A stretch of DNA of 28,393 nucleotides from a virus, in the IMG/VR virus record IMGVR_UViG_3300017763_003712, positions 1 to 28,393 of that record, one strand, 5' to 3'. Below, piece by piece: positions 17,175 to 24,674 of the stretch (within the stretch, counting starts at the first letter, position 1; each line of letters starts with the position of its first letter). The position numbers were made by a program, and so were the translations under genes. The notes under the pieces were generated by a model. That model was not told where the DNA came from, made no database searches, and worked only from the letters and a program-made list of their open reading frames with translations.

Positions 17175-18782
17175 TTAGTAGTCTTCGCCCAAGAAATCCT
17201 GCAGCTCTGGACTAATTCTTATGGGCTGGGTGGCTCCTTTAGGCACTTCGTGCACAAACCCATAGGAAGCCAAATCTTTATGAGCTTGATAAGTGTCTGC
17301 GAATTGTGTGACATATCTTTTACCATCATCGCTAAGCGAATACATGAAGTGCGGAATAAATGAAGATTCGGAATGCTCAGATACTTGACTAGTATCTTCT
17401 TCAGTTGCATTTCCCGAAAGTACGGATTCCCACGGTTCAAGTTTTCCGCCGACTGAATTTGGTATAAAGTTTTCTGCGGATGGAAAGTCTTCTAATTCTT
17501 TGACTGCGGTATTTGTTGTCCAAGAAATCATTGTTAAAAAGGCCAATCGACTTTCTTTACTAATTATTACTTTAGCGTTAAATAAAGTATTTACATAGTC
17601 TTGTATCATATTGGCATAATCATTATCTGCTTCTACATGAGTACTATTTCTTATGCTCGTGATAGTATAAAAATGTGGAATAAAATTTGCTCGATAATCA
17701 TTATATTTAAATTTAAATGCTGGTGGTATTCTTATCTTAGCTTCATCCGTACCACACAATTGCCTTAAGCCATATCCGTACTCTGGATTATATTCTTTAA
17801 TGCCGAAACCCACTTCATTATATACCTGTCGCTGGAGTTGGGGTTTGTATTGCTCATCAAATTTTCCATCATACCACCGGTTATTGCCCCGAACGTCAGG
17901 TCGTCTACCGAGAGTAAGAAGCACCTTGCTCCCATAGTTCGATATCGCAGACTCCATATTTGCATATGCTGTTAGCTTTGACTTATATAAAACCCAACGG
18001 TCTAATGCAGGTGGAACTCGTATGTTTGGGTTTAATAAATAATAATCAGCCACTTGGCCCTCTGGGTTTCTTATTTTCCACGCAGACGGTAGGTTGTGAA
18101 ACATAGTGGATGCCTGAGTTTGGTCGCCTTGTTGAGTCATTCCGCGGGTCGTCTCTTCCATCTTCTCGCGAAGTGATTTCATAAATTCTTTCTCGGCTTC
18201 AACTATTACGGCCTTCGCGGCTTTCGCTTGAGTTACAGAAAATCCTGACTGCGATATTATTTGGTCTACCTTCGGATCTGTCGGCATCTCCGCAGCAGTA
18301 GGTTGAACTGGCTCTGGGTCTTCTTGCTCTGGATTACCATCAATATTTTCTACTACATCAATAGTAGTAGGTGTTGGTTCTAATTTACCATCTGCTCCAA
18401 CCTTAGCTTCTACTTTAGGAACGTCTTTACATATATCAAAGTCCAATAACGCAAGTGGGTTTTTTACTATATCCAGTACATCTTCAATATTATCGACGAG
18501 GTCACCCCACGCGTTTTGTATTTTCTGTAAGTCTTCTAAAAGCTCAGGTGCACCGGCCTTAGCTTTTGCGATTAGTTTATTAATTTCATCTTGAAAATTA
18601 GGAATTTCTGGCAACTTCGGTATACTTAGATTCATCGCATCTAGTTGCTCTTGGGCAGCTGCCTTTATGTCAGCCAATGCGTCTTTGCCAAGAGTGTCTA
18701 ATTGAGCAAGCTTATCAGCCAATGCTTTTTTCTTTTCTTCTAAGCTCGCTAATAATTTATTCTTTCCACAATCTATTGCCAT
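17175..18782 (-). CDS. Unrecognised virion/baseplate protein, 535 aa
   Basis: I do not recognise this family. An ATG 72 bases upstream is in frame, but I choose 18782 because a strong Shine-Dalgarno (GCAGGAGGTTAAG) stands just before it and the longer form would overlap the PAAR gene. Residues about 10-130 (KNKLLASLEEKKKALADKLA onward) look alpha-helical and probably coiled coil. Residues about 140-200 are acidic and proline-rich (EDPEPVQPTAAEMP), like a linker. Residues about 235-430 form the likely globular domain, rich in Tyr, Trp and Arg (WKIRNPEG, LGRRPDVRGNNRWYDG, EYNPEYGYGLRQLCG, RANFIPHFYTI). No signal peptide or membrane segment is seen. Its place between the PAAR tip and gp25 suggests a structural part of the hub or spike. 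A hidden enzymatic role cannot be excluded. Confidence 0.7.
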   Translation of the reverse strand: MAIDCGKNKLLASLEEKKKALADKLAQLDTLGKDALADIKAAAQEQLDAMNLSIPKLPEIPNFQDEINKLIAKAKAGAPELLEDLQKIQNAWGDLVDNIEDVLDIVKNPLALLDFDICKDVPKVEAKVGADGKLEPTPTTIDVVENIDGNPEQEDPEPVQPTAAEMPTDPKVDQIISQSGFSVTQAKAAKAVIVEAEKEFMKSLREKMEETTRGMTQQGDQTQASTMFHNLPSAWKIRNPEGQVADYYLLNPNIRVPPALDRWVLYKSKLTAYANMESAISNYGSKVLLTLGRRPDVRGNNRWYDGKFDEQYKPQLQRQVYNEVGFGIKEYNPEYGYGLRQLCGTDEAKIRIPPAFKFKYNDYRANFIPHFYTITSIRNSTHVEADNDYANMIQDYVNTLFNAKVIISKESRLAFLTMISWTTNTAVKELEDFPSAENFIPNSVGGKLEPWESVLSGNATEEDTSQVSEHSESSFIPHFMYSLSDDGKRYVTQFADTYQAHKDLASYGFVHEVPKGATQPIRISPELQDFLGEDY

Positions 18783-18786
18783 AATC

Positions 18787-19077
18787 TTAACCTCCTGCAA
18801 ATACGTTTGATGAACCAGCCGCGACTGAAGTACATCCACTAATACCATCACCAACTCTTCCGCATCCTAGTCCATTTACTTTTACTGTAGACGATCCTGC
18901 TGCTATTGGAGCAGAATGAGAACCGCACGGGGAAGGTGGAATTAAGTGCCCTGTGTTATTATCGCCTTGCCTAGACACTGGAATCCCATTCGCGAATACA
19001 TTACTGCTTCCCGCGGCCCTTACCATTCCACTACAATGAGCCACATCTGCGTCTCCTATTCTTGTTACTGCTGGCAT
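18787..19077 (-). CDS. 5.4: PAAR-motif spike tip protein (T4 gp5.4-like)
   Basis: This 96-residue protein has the PAAR pattern: MPAVTRIGDADVAHCSG at the start, then three glycine/serine turns of the type AAGSSNVFANG, AAGSSTVKVNG and AAGSSNVFAGG. PAAR proteins form a sharp zinc-bound cone at the end of the gp5 or VgrG beta-helix. Candidate zinc ligands are H14, C15, H44, C51, H54, C72 and C82; three His and one Cys are usual in the family. The length and repeat number are standard, with no extra effector domain fused. The gene lies downstream of gp5 but is separated from it by the xylanase and protease genes. A near-consensus late promoter lies 6 bases before the ATG. Confidence 0.92.
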   Translation of the reverse strand: MPAVTRIGDADVAHCSGMVRAAGSSNVFANGIPVSRQGDNNTGHLIPPSPCGSHSAPIAAGSSTVKVNGLGCGRVGDGISGCTSVAAGSSNVFAGG

Positions 19078-19082
19078 ATCTC

Positions 19083-19090
19083 TATTTATC
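19083..19090 (-). promoter_or_regulatory. Possible late promoter (GATAAATA) before PAAR gene
   Basis: The minus strand reads GATAAATA in the 27-base gap upstream of the PAAR ATG. It differs from the T4 late element at the first base only. As at gp25, it is so close to the ATG that any message would be nearly leaderless. Confidence 0.4.
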
Positions 19091-19112
19091 TGTATATTGA
19101 ATGTTTATACAG
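19090..19112 (-). other. Small stem-loop at the subtilase stop codon
   Basis: CTGTATA (19090-19096) and TATACAG (19106-19112) form a perfect 7-bp inverted repeat with a 9-base loop, covering the stop codon of the subtilisin-like gene. There is no T-run after it on the minus strand, so it is not a standard Rho-independent terminator. It could be chance in AT-rich sequence or an mRNA-end structure. Confidence 0.3.
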
Positions 19113-20733
19113 AAGCTAATTTAGAATTAATCTGAGCTATTGTATAATTAAGACCTTGTGTTGTAGTAGTTTCGACGGGATATGTAATACTAACGTCTGA
19201 AGCATACTGTGACGATGGATCGAATGGTAAGGTGGGGTCTAAGTATGTAATATTACCTGAGTAACCTTGGCAATTTAAACCATCATTAAAATACTCTGGA
19301 TCGCCGAAGTCGCCTAGATCAGTTGTTAATGTCGTTTTTCCATCATATGCGGTTTCACTCGAAATAGCTTCTTCTCTAAAGAATTTTCTCATTTGTGCCG
19401 GCGTCGTGGTTGGATATTTCTCTAGAACCAAAGCAGCCATCCCTGCTATTTGAGGACATGCAAAAGATGTACCTCTAACAGATGCACCTTGTTGATTAAT
19501 ATTATCACTCATATCAATCAACGTTCCTGCGGCGGCGCAATCTACTCTAGGGCCACGATTAGAACCAGAATATATTTCTTCTTTATCATCATTAAAAGTA
19601 TTAAATCTACTGCTTAAATTTGCTACTATAATAGAATCATCCGCCCATTGGTAAGAACCCCTATTATAATAAAAATACCCATTAGTATTAAAATTTTTGA
19701 CCCGGTTATTCCAATCTGTGCCAGCAGGATGATCGCATTTTTGAGCTTCATTGCCAGCGCTGTAAACAGTAATCACACCCGCGTCACTTAGCGCTTGGGC
19801 AGATGTACCTATGCCAGAGGTTTGGCCCAAGCCAACTTTAAATTTCGACCGCGCGCCTATACTCGCAAGAGGCATACCACCAAGCCCTGGCTCATGAGCT
19901 CTATTTTTTAAAGACATCCCTTGGTATGTTGTAAACGTGGTACCACGAAAGTCGTATTCATGTTCTGACTGTGTATTTGCACCGCTAGAATAACCATACG
20001 CTGCGAAGAAAATTGTTGGTCTATAAGTGCCACCAGCGGCATCAGATATTTTTTTCAAATGAAATTCTTTAGCAGCGTCAAAGTAATCGGTCGATGTACC
20101 TACCTGATCGCGTGGTATAATATATATATTTGCAGCTGTTGCCCATCCGTATGTGTTCGAACATGCAATTGCTAAACATGCTTCGGCGTGTTTGGTGTTA
20201 GCGCGCGCAGGATCATCAATATAACTTATAGTTTCCATTTGAGACATATTCGGCAAAGTATTCCATTGTAGTTGTTGTATTCTACTAGTACCGCTAGTCT
20301 TATATTCGCTATTATCTATATCTGGCATTTCCGCTGCTAAAAATATAATATCGACACCATTACCATCATAATTATATGTGTAAGTGTTATCTACTTGAGT
20401 ATCCACCGCTGTGTATGGATTGACATCATTGCTGTGTCTTATTAATCCCCAATTTCCGTCGCCTTTCACAGATGCTTGGCCATAGGGCTGTGAACTCCGA
20501 CCTAAATTATTAACCGCTTTTGTTGCATCATTAACTTCATATCCTTTAAGCAATTCAACCGATTCGACATTAGTAACATTATTATTAAGCTTTAACACAT
20601 CTACCTGGTCATCTGTGCATTCAGCAATAAAAAATAGAGGATTACTATTTTGCTCATTAACCACATTAGTAACCAACGAATATAGTTCATTTTGTTGAAT
20701 AGAATCGGTAAAAGATATATAATATTTTTTCAT
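19105..20733 (-). CDS. Subtilisin-like (S8 family) protein with degenerate Asp box
   Basis: This 542-residue protein has a subtilase core. The nucleophile motif GTSFACPQIAGMAALVL contains S423, and the oxyanion Asn is N328 in YSAGNEA. H182 in KHAEACLAIACSNTYGWA fits the catalytic His by gapless comparison with phage subtilases of the GHGTH...TYGWA type that I remember, although the flanking GHGTH is lost. The Asp box is odd: where VxxxDSG is expected the sequence is VDIIFLAAEMPDID (about residues 127-140), with Ala at the likely Asp position; D138 or D140 might substitute. Residues 1-70 resemble an I9-like propeptide. There is no Sec signal peptide, which suits a protein assembled into the virion. 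The stop of the xylanase gene is one base from this ATG. The C-terminus ends in QINSKLASV, similar to the xylanase tail. It may be a weakened protease or a pseudo-enzyme. Confidence 0.85.
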   Translation of the reverse strand: MKKYYISFTDSIQQNELYSLVTNVVNEQNSNPLFFIAECTDDQVDVLKLNNNVTNVESVELLKGYEVNDATKAVNNLGRSSQPYGQASVKGDGNWGLIRHSNDVNPYTAVDTQVDNTYTYNYDGNGVDIIFLAAEMPDIDNSEYKTSGTSRIQQLQWNTLPNMSQMETISYIDDPARANTKHAEACLAIACSNTYGWATAANIYIIPRDQVGTSTDYFDAAKEFHLKKISDAAGGTYRPTIFFAAYGYSSGANTQSEHEYDFRGTTFTTYQGMSLKNRAHEPGLGGMPLASIGARSKFKVGLGQTSGIGTSAQALSDAGVITVYSAGNEAQKCDHPAGTDWNNRVKNFNTNGYFYYNRGSYQWADDSIIVANLSSRFNTFNDDKEEIYSGSNRGPRVDCAAAGTLIDMSDNINQQGASVRGTSFACPQIAGMAALVLEKYPTTTPAQMRKFFREEAISSETAYDGKTTLTTDLGDFGDPEYFNDGLNCQGYSGNITYLDPTLPFDPSSQYASDVSITYPVETTTTQGLNYTIAQINSKLASV

Positions 20734-20734
20734 T

Positions 20735-23146
20735 TTAGCTAATGCTTCCTAATTTGTTGTCTAGCTCAGACGTATTTATATCATTTAATGTCAATAGATT
20801 TCCATTAGTATCACGCAAAGGTACACCGTTCGATGAATAAATTAGATTTAGATTAGTTGCTATAGCTACGAACTCAGTTGTTACTGGCGCTTGTGATACA
20901 ATAACGGTTTTAGAATTTGTACCTGTATTACCAGATGAATCAGTCGCAGAATATGTAACTACATATGTGCCAATCGCACTTGGATTAACCGTGTCCCCGC
21001 CGATTGTAACTGATAACGTTCCGTCGCAATGGTCATTAGCATTCGCGCCCAATTCTGTATAAGTATCATTGGTATCTATATTTAGCGGGCTTGAACCATT
21101 TAAAGTAATTACTGGAGCAGTTGTATCTTCAACTAAAACTGTTCTTGTGGCAGTACCTATATTACCTGACGAGTCGGCTGCAGTGTATATAACAGTATAT
21201 GTACCCAATGTGCTAGTATCAACTGTATCACCTCCAACTGTTACTGCTAATACGCCTTCGGTCGCATCATTAGCTTCCGCGCCTAAGTCTGTATATACAT
21301 TGCCGCACTCAATATAAACATTACTTGAACCATTTAAAGTAATTACTGGAGCAGTTGTATCTTCAACTGCAGTCGAACTAGAGCTTGAACTAGAGCTTGA
21401 ACTAGAGCTTGAACTAGAGCTTGAACTAGAGCTTGAACTTGAACTTGAACTTGAGCTTGGAGTTGGAGTAGGAATAACAGTAGGCTGAACTTCCATATAA
21501 GTCTTTAACCACGTTAAAGCGGGTCTTTCTCCCGTACCATCACGATTAATTAGTCCGGTCTGATGGCCCTGGTCGTATCTCCAATTCTCTGTGTTAATAT
21601 ATCCCCAAATCGTTACCCGTTCTACATTAGGGTGATTCCATATCGCTGGAAAAATAACTTGATATCTATCGAGTTGCTTTTGATCTATATCGATACTATC
21701 GCTGTTCGTACCTGAGATATCAAGCTCAGTAATATGAATAGGTAATCCAGTTTGTGAATGTACATCATCAATCGCTGCAGTAATTTGAGCTGCGGTCAAA
21801 TCATTAATATTAAAATAATGAGATTGCATACCTACCCCGTCAATTAAATTTGGATTATGATTTTTAATTGCATTGACTGCAGCGCAATTTTCATCACGAA
21901 CTGTTTGATTACTCATCATACCAAAATCGTTTATCCAAATTTTTGCATTTGGAAAATAATTTCTTACTGTCTCGAAAATATAAATCGCCCAATCATAACC
22001 ACTCGTACCAGCTCCACCAAATTGATTTATGATTCGAGTAGTACCAGCGTCTTGGTGACCTGTAGCGATTTCATTAAGCGCTGCGATACCATAGATATCA
22101 TCTCCATATCGTGTAGATATTGCACTACACCAAGCTTCAAAGGCTGACTTACTTTCAGTAACACTTAATCCTTCCCACCAATCGGGTGTACCTTGATCAG
22201 CTCCCCAAATTAATGTATGCCATAACATTTTAATCCCATTTCTCTTACAGTGAGCATGTAATATATCAGCTCCACTAAAATCGAATGTACCACGATTTTT
22301 TTCTACTGGCTGCCATTTACAAAGATTTCCGGCAGCAGCACTATTCCACAAGTCAGCATAATTTGCAGCATTTTGATCAGTAACAAAAGGTTGAGTGGAT
22401 TGTATTTCACTCATCTGGGCTGTATTAATATTGCCAAGTAGCTTACCTTTTTGATATGCTAATGCACCTATGTTATCTGCAACTTGTATACGTTGTGCAG
22501 TAGCTCTACCTATAAGTTGAGGAAAAATATCTTCACGATTTAAAACCGTGTGAGTGAATTGATAATTTAGGCTATCAGTCGCAGTACTATCGTATACAAC
22601 ATCAAAATATACTGAATATATAACGTCAACTTCTGTTGAAGACCCCTGCGTGGCTTTAATTAATTCGACATTCTCAGGCAAATCCATTATATTATTTGCA
22701 ATAGTAGGCACCACAATAGTTGGAAAACTTTGTTGTTCTATTACAAACTCTTCTGCAGTTAATTCTCTTTCTACAAGATTCTCAACCTTTGTTTTTGCGC
22801 TCAATCCAGCTGGTACATGTTTTACTACATCATCTGTGAATGCGCCGTCGTATTGTCCGACTAATCTTATTTTATATTCTCCACTGGTGTCTACTGTATG
22901 TGGATATGTTACAGGTGTTCCATCCAACTCAAGCGTAATTGTTATAGTATCATTTGTGCTCACTGGAGTTGAGCCGTAACTAAGAAAAGGAGAACTGACT
23001 TCCTGAGTAAGCGCTGTTATGGTTGTAATATTACCTTCGGGGCTAGAGTCTAGGTTTTTATTGACAGTAATTAGTTTGGTAAAATCAAAAAACTCGCTTC
23101 TGTTTTTATCTTGAGAATTAATATTTGTGATTTCAATATCTGACAT
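20735..23146 (-). CDS. GH10 endo-beta-1,4-xylanase domain protein with polyserine linker and Ig-like repeats
   Basis: Residues about 215-555 form a GH10 TIM barrel, the family of endo-beta-1,4-xylanases. Visible landmarks are NLCKWQPVEKNRGTFDFSGA, the WHTLIW motif with the substrate-site His, ALNEIA with acid/base E359, GMQSHY, HITELDIS with nucleophile E474, and VTIWGYINTENWR. Most subsite -1 residues are therefore kept. Residues 1-210 are beta-rich, unrecognised and have no signal peptide, so they may anchor the enzyme to the virion. After the barrel come PTPTP, a run of 28 serines, and two DUF5011/HYR-type Ig-like domains (about 593-671 and 672-750), each starting EDTTAPVITLNGSS. A tail ends in SELDNKLGSIS. 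The gene overlaps the 65-residue gene upstream by one base (TAATG) and lies inside the hub gene cluster. The likely role is cutting a xylan-like or related surface polysaccharide during attachment; the substrate is not proven. Confidence 0.9.
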   Translation of the reverse strand: MSDIEITNINSQDKNRSEFFDFTKLITVNKNLDSSPEGNITTITALTQEVSSPFLSYGSTPVSTNDTITITLELDGTPVTYPHTVDTSGEYKIRLVGQYDGAFTDDVVKHVPAGLSAKTKVENLVERELTAEEFVIEQQSFPTIVVPTIANNIMDLPENVELIKATQGSSTEVDVIYSVYFDVVYDSTATDSLNYQFTHTVLNREDIFPQLIGRATAQRIQVADNIGALAYQKGKLLGNINTAQMSEIQSTQPFVTDQNAANYADLWNSAAAGNLCKWQPVEKNRGTFDFSGADILHAHCKRNGIKMLWHTLIWGADQGTPDWWEGLSVTESKSAFEAWCSAISTRYGDDIYGIAALNEIATGHQDAGTTRIINQFGGAGTSGYDWAIYIFETVRNYFPNAKIWINDFGMMSNQTVRDENCAAVNAIKNHNPNLIDGVGMQSHYFNINDLTAAQITAAIDDVHSQTGLPIHITELDISGTNSDSIDIDQKQLDRYQVIFPAIWNHPNVERVTIWGYINTENWRYDQGHQTGLINRDGTGERPALTWLKTYMEVQPTVIPTPTPSSSSSSSSSSSSSSSSSSSSSSSSSSSSTAVEDTTAPVITLNGSSNVYIECGNVYTDLGAEANDATEGVLAVTVGGDTVDTSTLGTYTVIYTAADSSGNIGTATRTVLVEDTTAPVITLNGSSPLNIDTNDTYTELGANANDHCDGTLSVTIGGDTVNPSAIGTYVVTYSATDSSGNTGTNSKTVIVSQAPVTTEFVAIATNLNLIYSSNGVPLRDTNGNLLTLNDINTSELDNKLGSIS
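20773..20780 (-). promoter_or_regulatory. Late promoter (TATAAATA) for subtilisin-like gene
   Basis: An exact TATAAATA on the minus strand lies inside the 3' end of the xylanase gene, 40 bases before the ATG of the subtilisin-like gene. A leader of about 33 bases with a GGAAG ribosome site would result. The position matches that of the gp8 promoter. Confidence 0.6.
21090..21368 (-). repeat. 45-bp perfect direct repeat marking two Ig-like domains
   Basis: Bases 21090-21134 and 21324-21368 are identical over 45 positions, 234 bases (78 codons) apart. Each copy encodes VEDTTAPVITLNGSS, the first strand of an Ig-like domain. The domains differ more elsewhere, so this is a recent or gene-converted duplication of a DUF5011/HYR-type module within the xylanase gene. 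Confidence 0.9.
21374..21458 (-). repeat. 12-bp tandem repeat encoding polyserine linker
   Basis: Five exact copies of GAACTAGAGCTT (plus strand, 21375-21434) are followed by degenerate hexamers GAACTT/GAGCTT to 21458. In the gene this gives 28 serines in a row using AGC, TCT, AGT and TCA-type codons. Polyserine linkers of this kind are known from Cellvibrio and Saccharophagus carbohydrate-active enzymes. The repeat length is a multiple of three, so copy changes would only alter linker length. Confidence 0.95.
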
Positions 23147-23343
23147 TACATAGTTTCCCGTTCCATTAATTCCTGTAACTTACCTTCCCACTTTTCCATT
23201 TCCTCGTGTTGTTCATCGGTATGAGGTGAAGGTGGTACTTCAGGTACAAATGCAATTACATTTTCAAAAGACTCTGGTATTTCTTCGAAATTTTGATATA
23301 CCTTTGTTCTTCCATTTATTAAAATTTTAAAATAATGGGCCAT
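23146..23343 (-). CDS. Small conserved-looking hypothetical protein, 65 aa
   Basis: This short protein starts MAHYFKILINGRTKVYQNFE, continues with an IPESFENVIAFVPE segment, and ends in an acidic, glutamate-rich helix (EQHEEMEKWEGKLQELMERE). I consider it real because its ATG overlaps the gp5 stop by one base and its stop overlaps the xylanase ATG by one base, so it completes a coupled series with no gap. It has no membrane segment or signal peptide. The first part could be a small beta unit and the last a helix. Its function is unknown; position suggests a hub chaperone or an adaptor between gp5 and the enzymes. Confidence 0.75.
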   Translation of the reverse strand: MAHYFKILINGRTKVYQNFEEIPESFENVIAFVPEVPPSPHTDEQHEEMEKWEGKLQELMERETM

Positions 23344-24671
23344 TAGTTTAAGTCAATTCGTGCACCATCAACATCCACATTTGCTGGTGTTGTCATTGTG
23401 ATATTTCCTACAGCATCAATATCTAAAGTCGATGTCACATCAATCTTATATGTGGTATCAATAACATCTGTCCTTGCACCGGTATTTTGTTTAAGCGTAC
23501 CAATAACTGACCGCGATTCATTACCCATAATTACACTGTTTAAATTTTTACCAAAGGTGATATTCCCGCTTCTCTTACATTCAAACTCAAACGCTCTTGG
23601 AGAATCATTTGCTGATGGAGATTGGTGACTAGCGTGAATAGTTCTTTTTTCGAATTCGCCAATACTAGAAATTAAATTTCCTTTTACATTCATCATTTGG
23701 TTTTTATCTACTTCAAGAAAATCAGACATCACGATCTTTTCATGCTTATTGCCACGAACTAAAAGGTGATAATCTTTTTCTACTTCCATATAATAATCGC
23801 CTTTAACCAATGTTCTTGCATCACCGTTAATAGTTACATTGCAATTTCCTTTAATAGAAACATTATTATTTTCAAGTACAACCTTATATTCATTTCCATT
23901 TACAACGATAGTTTTATCTCCACTAGCATCAATTTCACTATAAGTACCTGAAGTATGTTGTACTAAAATTCTTTCGTTATTTGGAGTTTCATCAAATTCT
24001 ACAATATGACCACAGCCGTATTCTTTAGTATGGCAATTAGGATACGTAGGATTTGTAATGTCTTCTTGGCTTTCTTGTAACCATCGTTTTCTTTCAAAGA
24101 ATTTGGCGTCTTTCTGCAAAGTATTCTTAAGTGTGTCTGTGCTAGGCGGAACCGCCATTGGTATATTTACTTTCTTGCCGTCTTTATCGACCGCGCGAGA
24201 ATCATTCCGTAAACTACTTTTATCAATATAAGACTTAGACTCCCTATATTCACTGGTAGCACCTTTAGGTTGGTCATTCGCGTTTGCAGTTCTGGGATTT
24301 TCTCCAAATGGATCCGCGAACCCCTTTTCGTAATCAGAACCCATGGGTGTTCTAGATGGTAATGTTCCTAATACTAATGGGTCTTGGCATGCCTCGCCAT
24401 CTCTAAAGAATCCAACTACCCAGCTACCTTGAACAACACCAGTAGCAGATTCACCAATACCAGAGCATGACCCAGAAGTAATTGGTGTCATCACGTTCGC
24501 CCACGGCAAATCAATAGTACGAATACCGTCTTCTTTATTTTTATTTGAGGTGTGATAACCAAAGCATCTTACTCTCACTCGTCCTTGTTCATACGGGTCG
24601 CGAATATCTTCTACTACACCAATAAACCAATGAAACCCCGTTGATAGGAAATTATTATTTTTATAATCCAT
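23343..24671 (-). CDS. 5: Baseplate hub/spike protein gp5 without lysozyme domain
   Basis: This 442-residue protein has the T4 gp5 N-terminal OB fold: FHWFIGVVEDIRDPYEQGRV, LPWANVMTPITSGSCSGIG and VQGSWVVGFFRDGEACQDPL (residues about 13-105). The C-terminal half (about 240-442) is a repetitive beta-helix of VgrG/gp5 type (NGNEYKVVLENNNVSIKGN, VNGDARTLVKGDYYMEVEKD, ending NVDVDGARIDLN) that makes the trimeric spike. In T4 gp5 (575 residues) a lysozyme domain of about 170 residues lies between these parts. Here the middle (about 110-240) is a charged linker with no T4-lysozyme motif I can see. The gene starts 3 bases after gp27, its structural partner. A GATAAATA element lies about 53 bases upstream inside gp27. 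Confidence 0.92.
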   Translation of the reverse strand: MDYKNNNFLSTGFHWFIGVVEDIRDPYEQGRVRVRCFGYHTSNKNKEDGIRTIDLPWANVMTPITSGSCSGIGESATGVVQGSWVVGFFRDGEACQDPLVLGTLPSRTPMGSDYEKGFADPFGENPRTANANDQPKGATSEYRESKSYIDKSSLRNDSRAVDKDGKKVNIPMAVPPSTDTLKNTLQKDAKFFERKRWLQESQEDITNPTYPNCHTKEYGCGHIVEFDETPNNERILVQHTSGTYSEIDASGDKTIVVNGNEYKVVLENNNVSIKGNCNVTINGDARTLVKGDYYMEVEKDYHLLVRGNKHEKIVMSDFLEVDKNQMMNVKGNLISSIGEFEKRTIHASHQSPSANDSPRAFEFECKRSGNITFGKNLNSVIMGNESRSVIGTLKQNTGARTDVIDTTYKIDVTSTLDIDAVGNITMTTPANVDVDGARIDLN

Positions 24672-24674
24672 AAT

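Noticed and set aside
18783-18854. Longer start for the 535-residue gene, adding 24 residues
   Set aside because: It would overlap the PAAR gene and has no better ribosome site, while GCAGGAGG stands just before the ATG at 18782.
19090-19112. Rho-independent terminator after the subtilisin-like gene
   Set aside because: The stem is only 7 bp, AT-rich, and no T-run follows on the minus strand; kept only as a weak stem-loop.
21374-21458. Short tandem repeats as a possible CRISPR array or iteron origin
   Set aside because: Units are 12 bp with no spacers and are in frame as serine codons in a clear linker.
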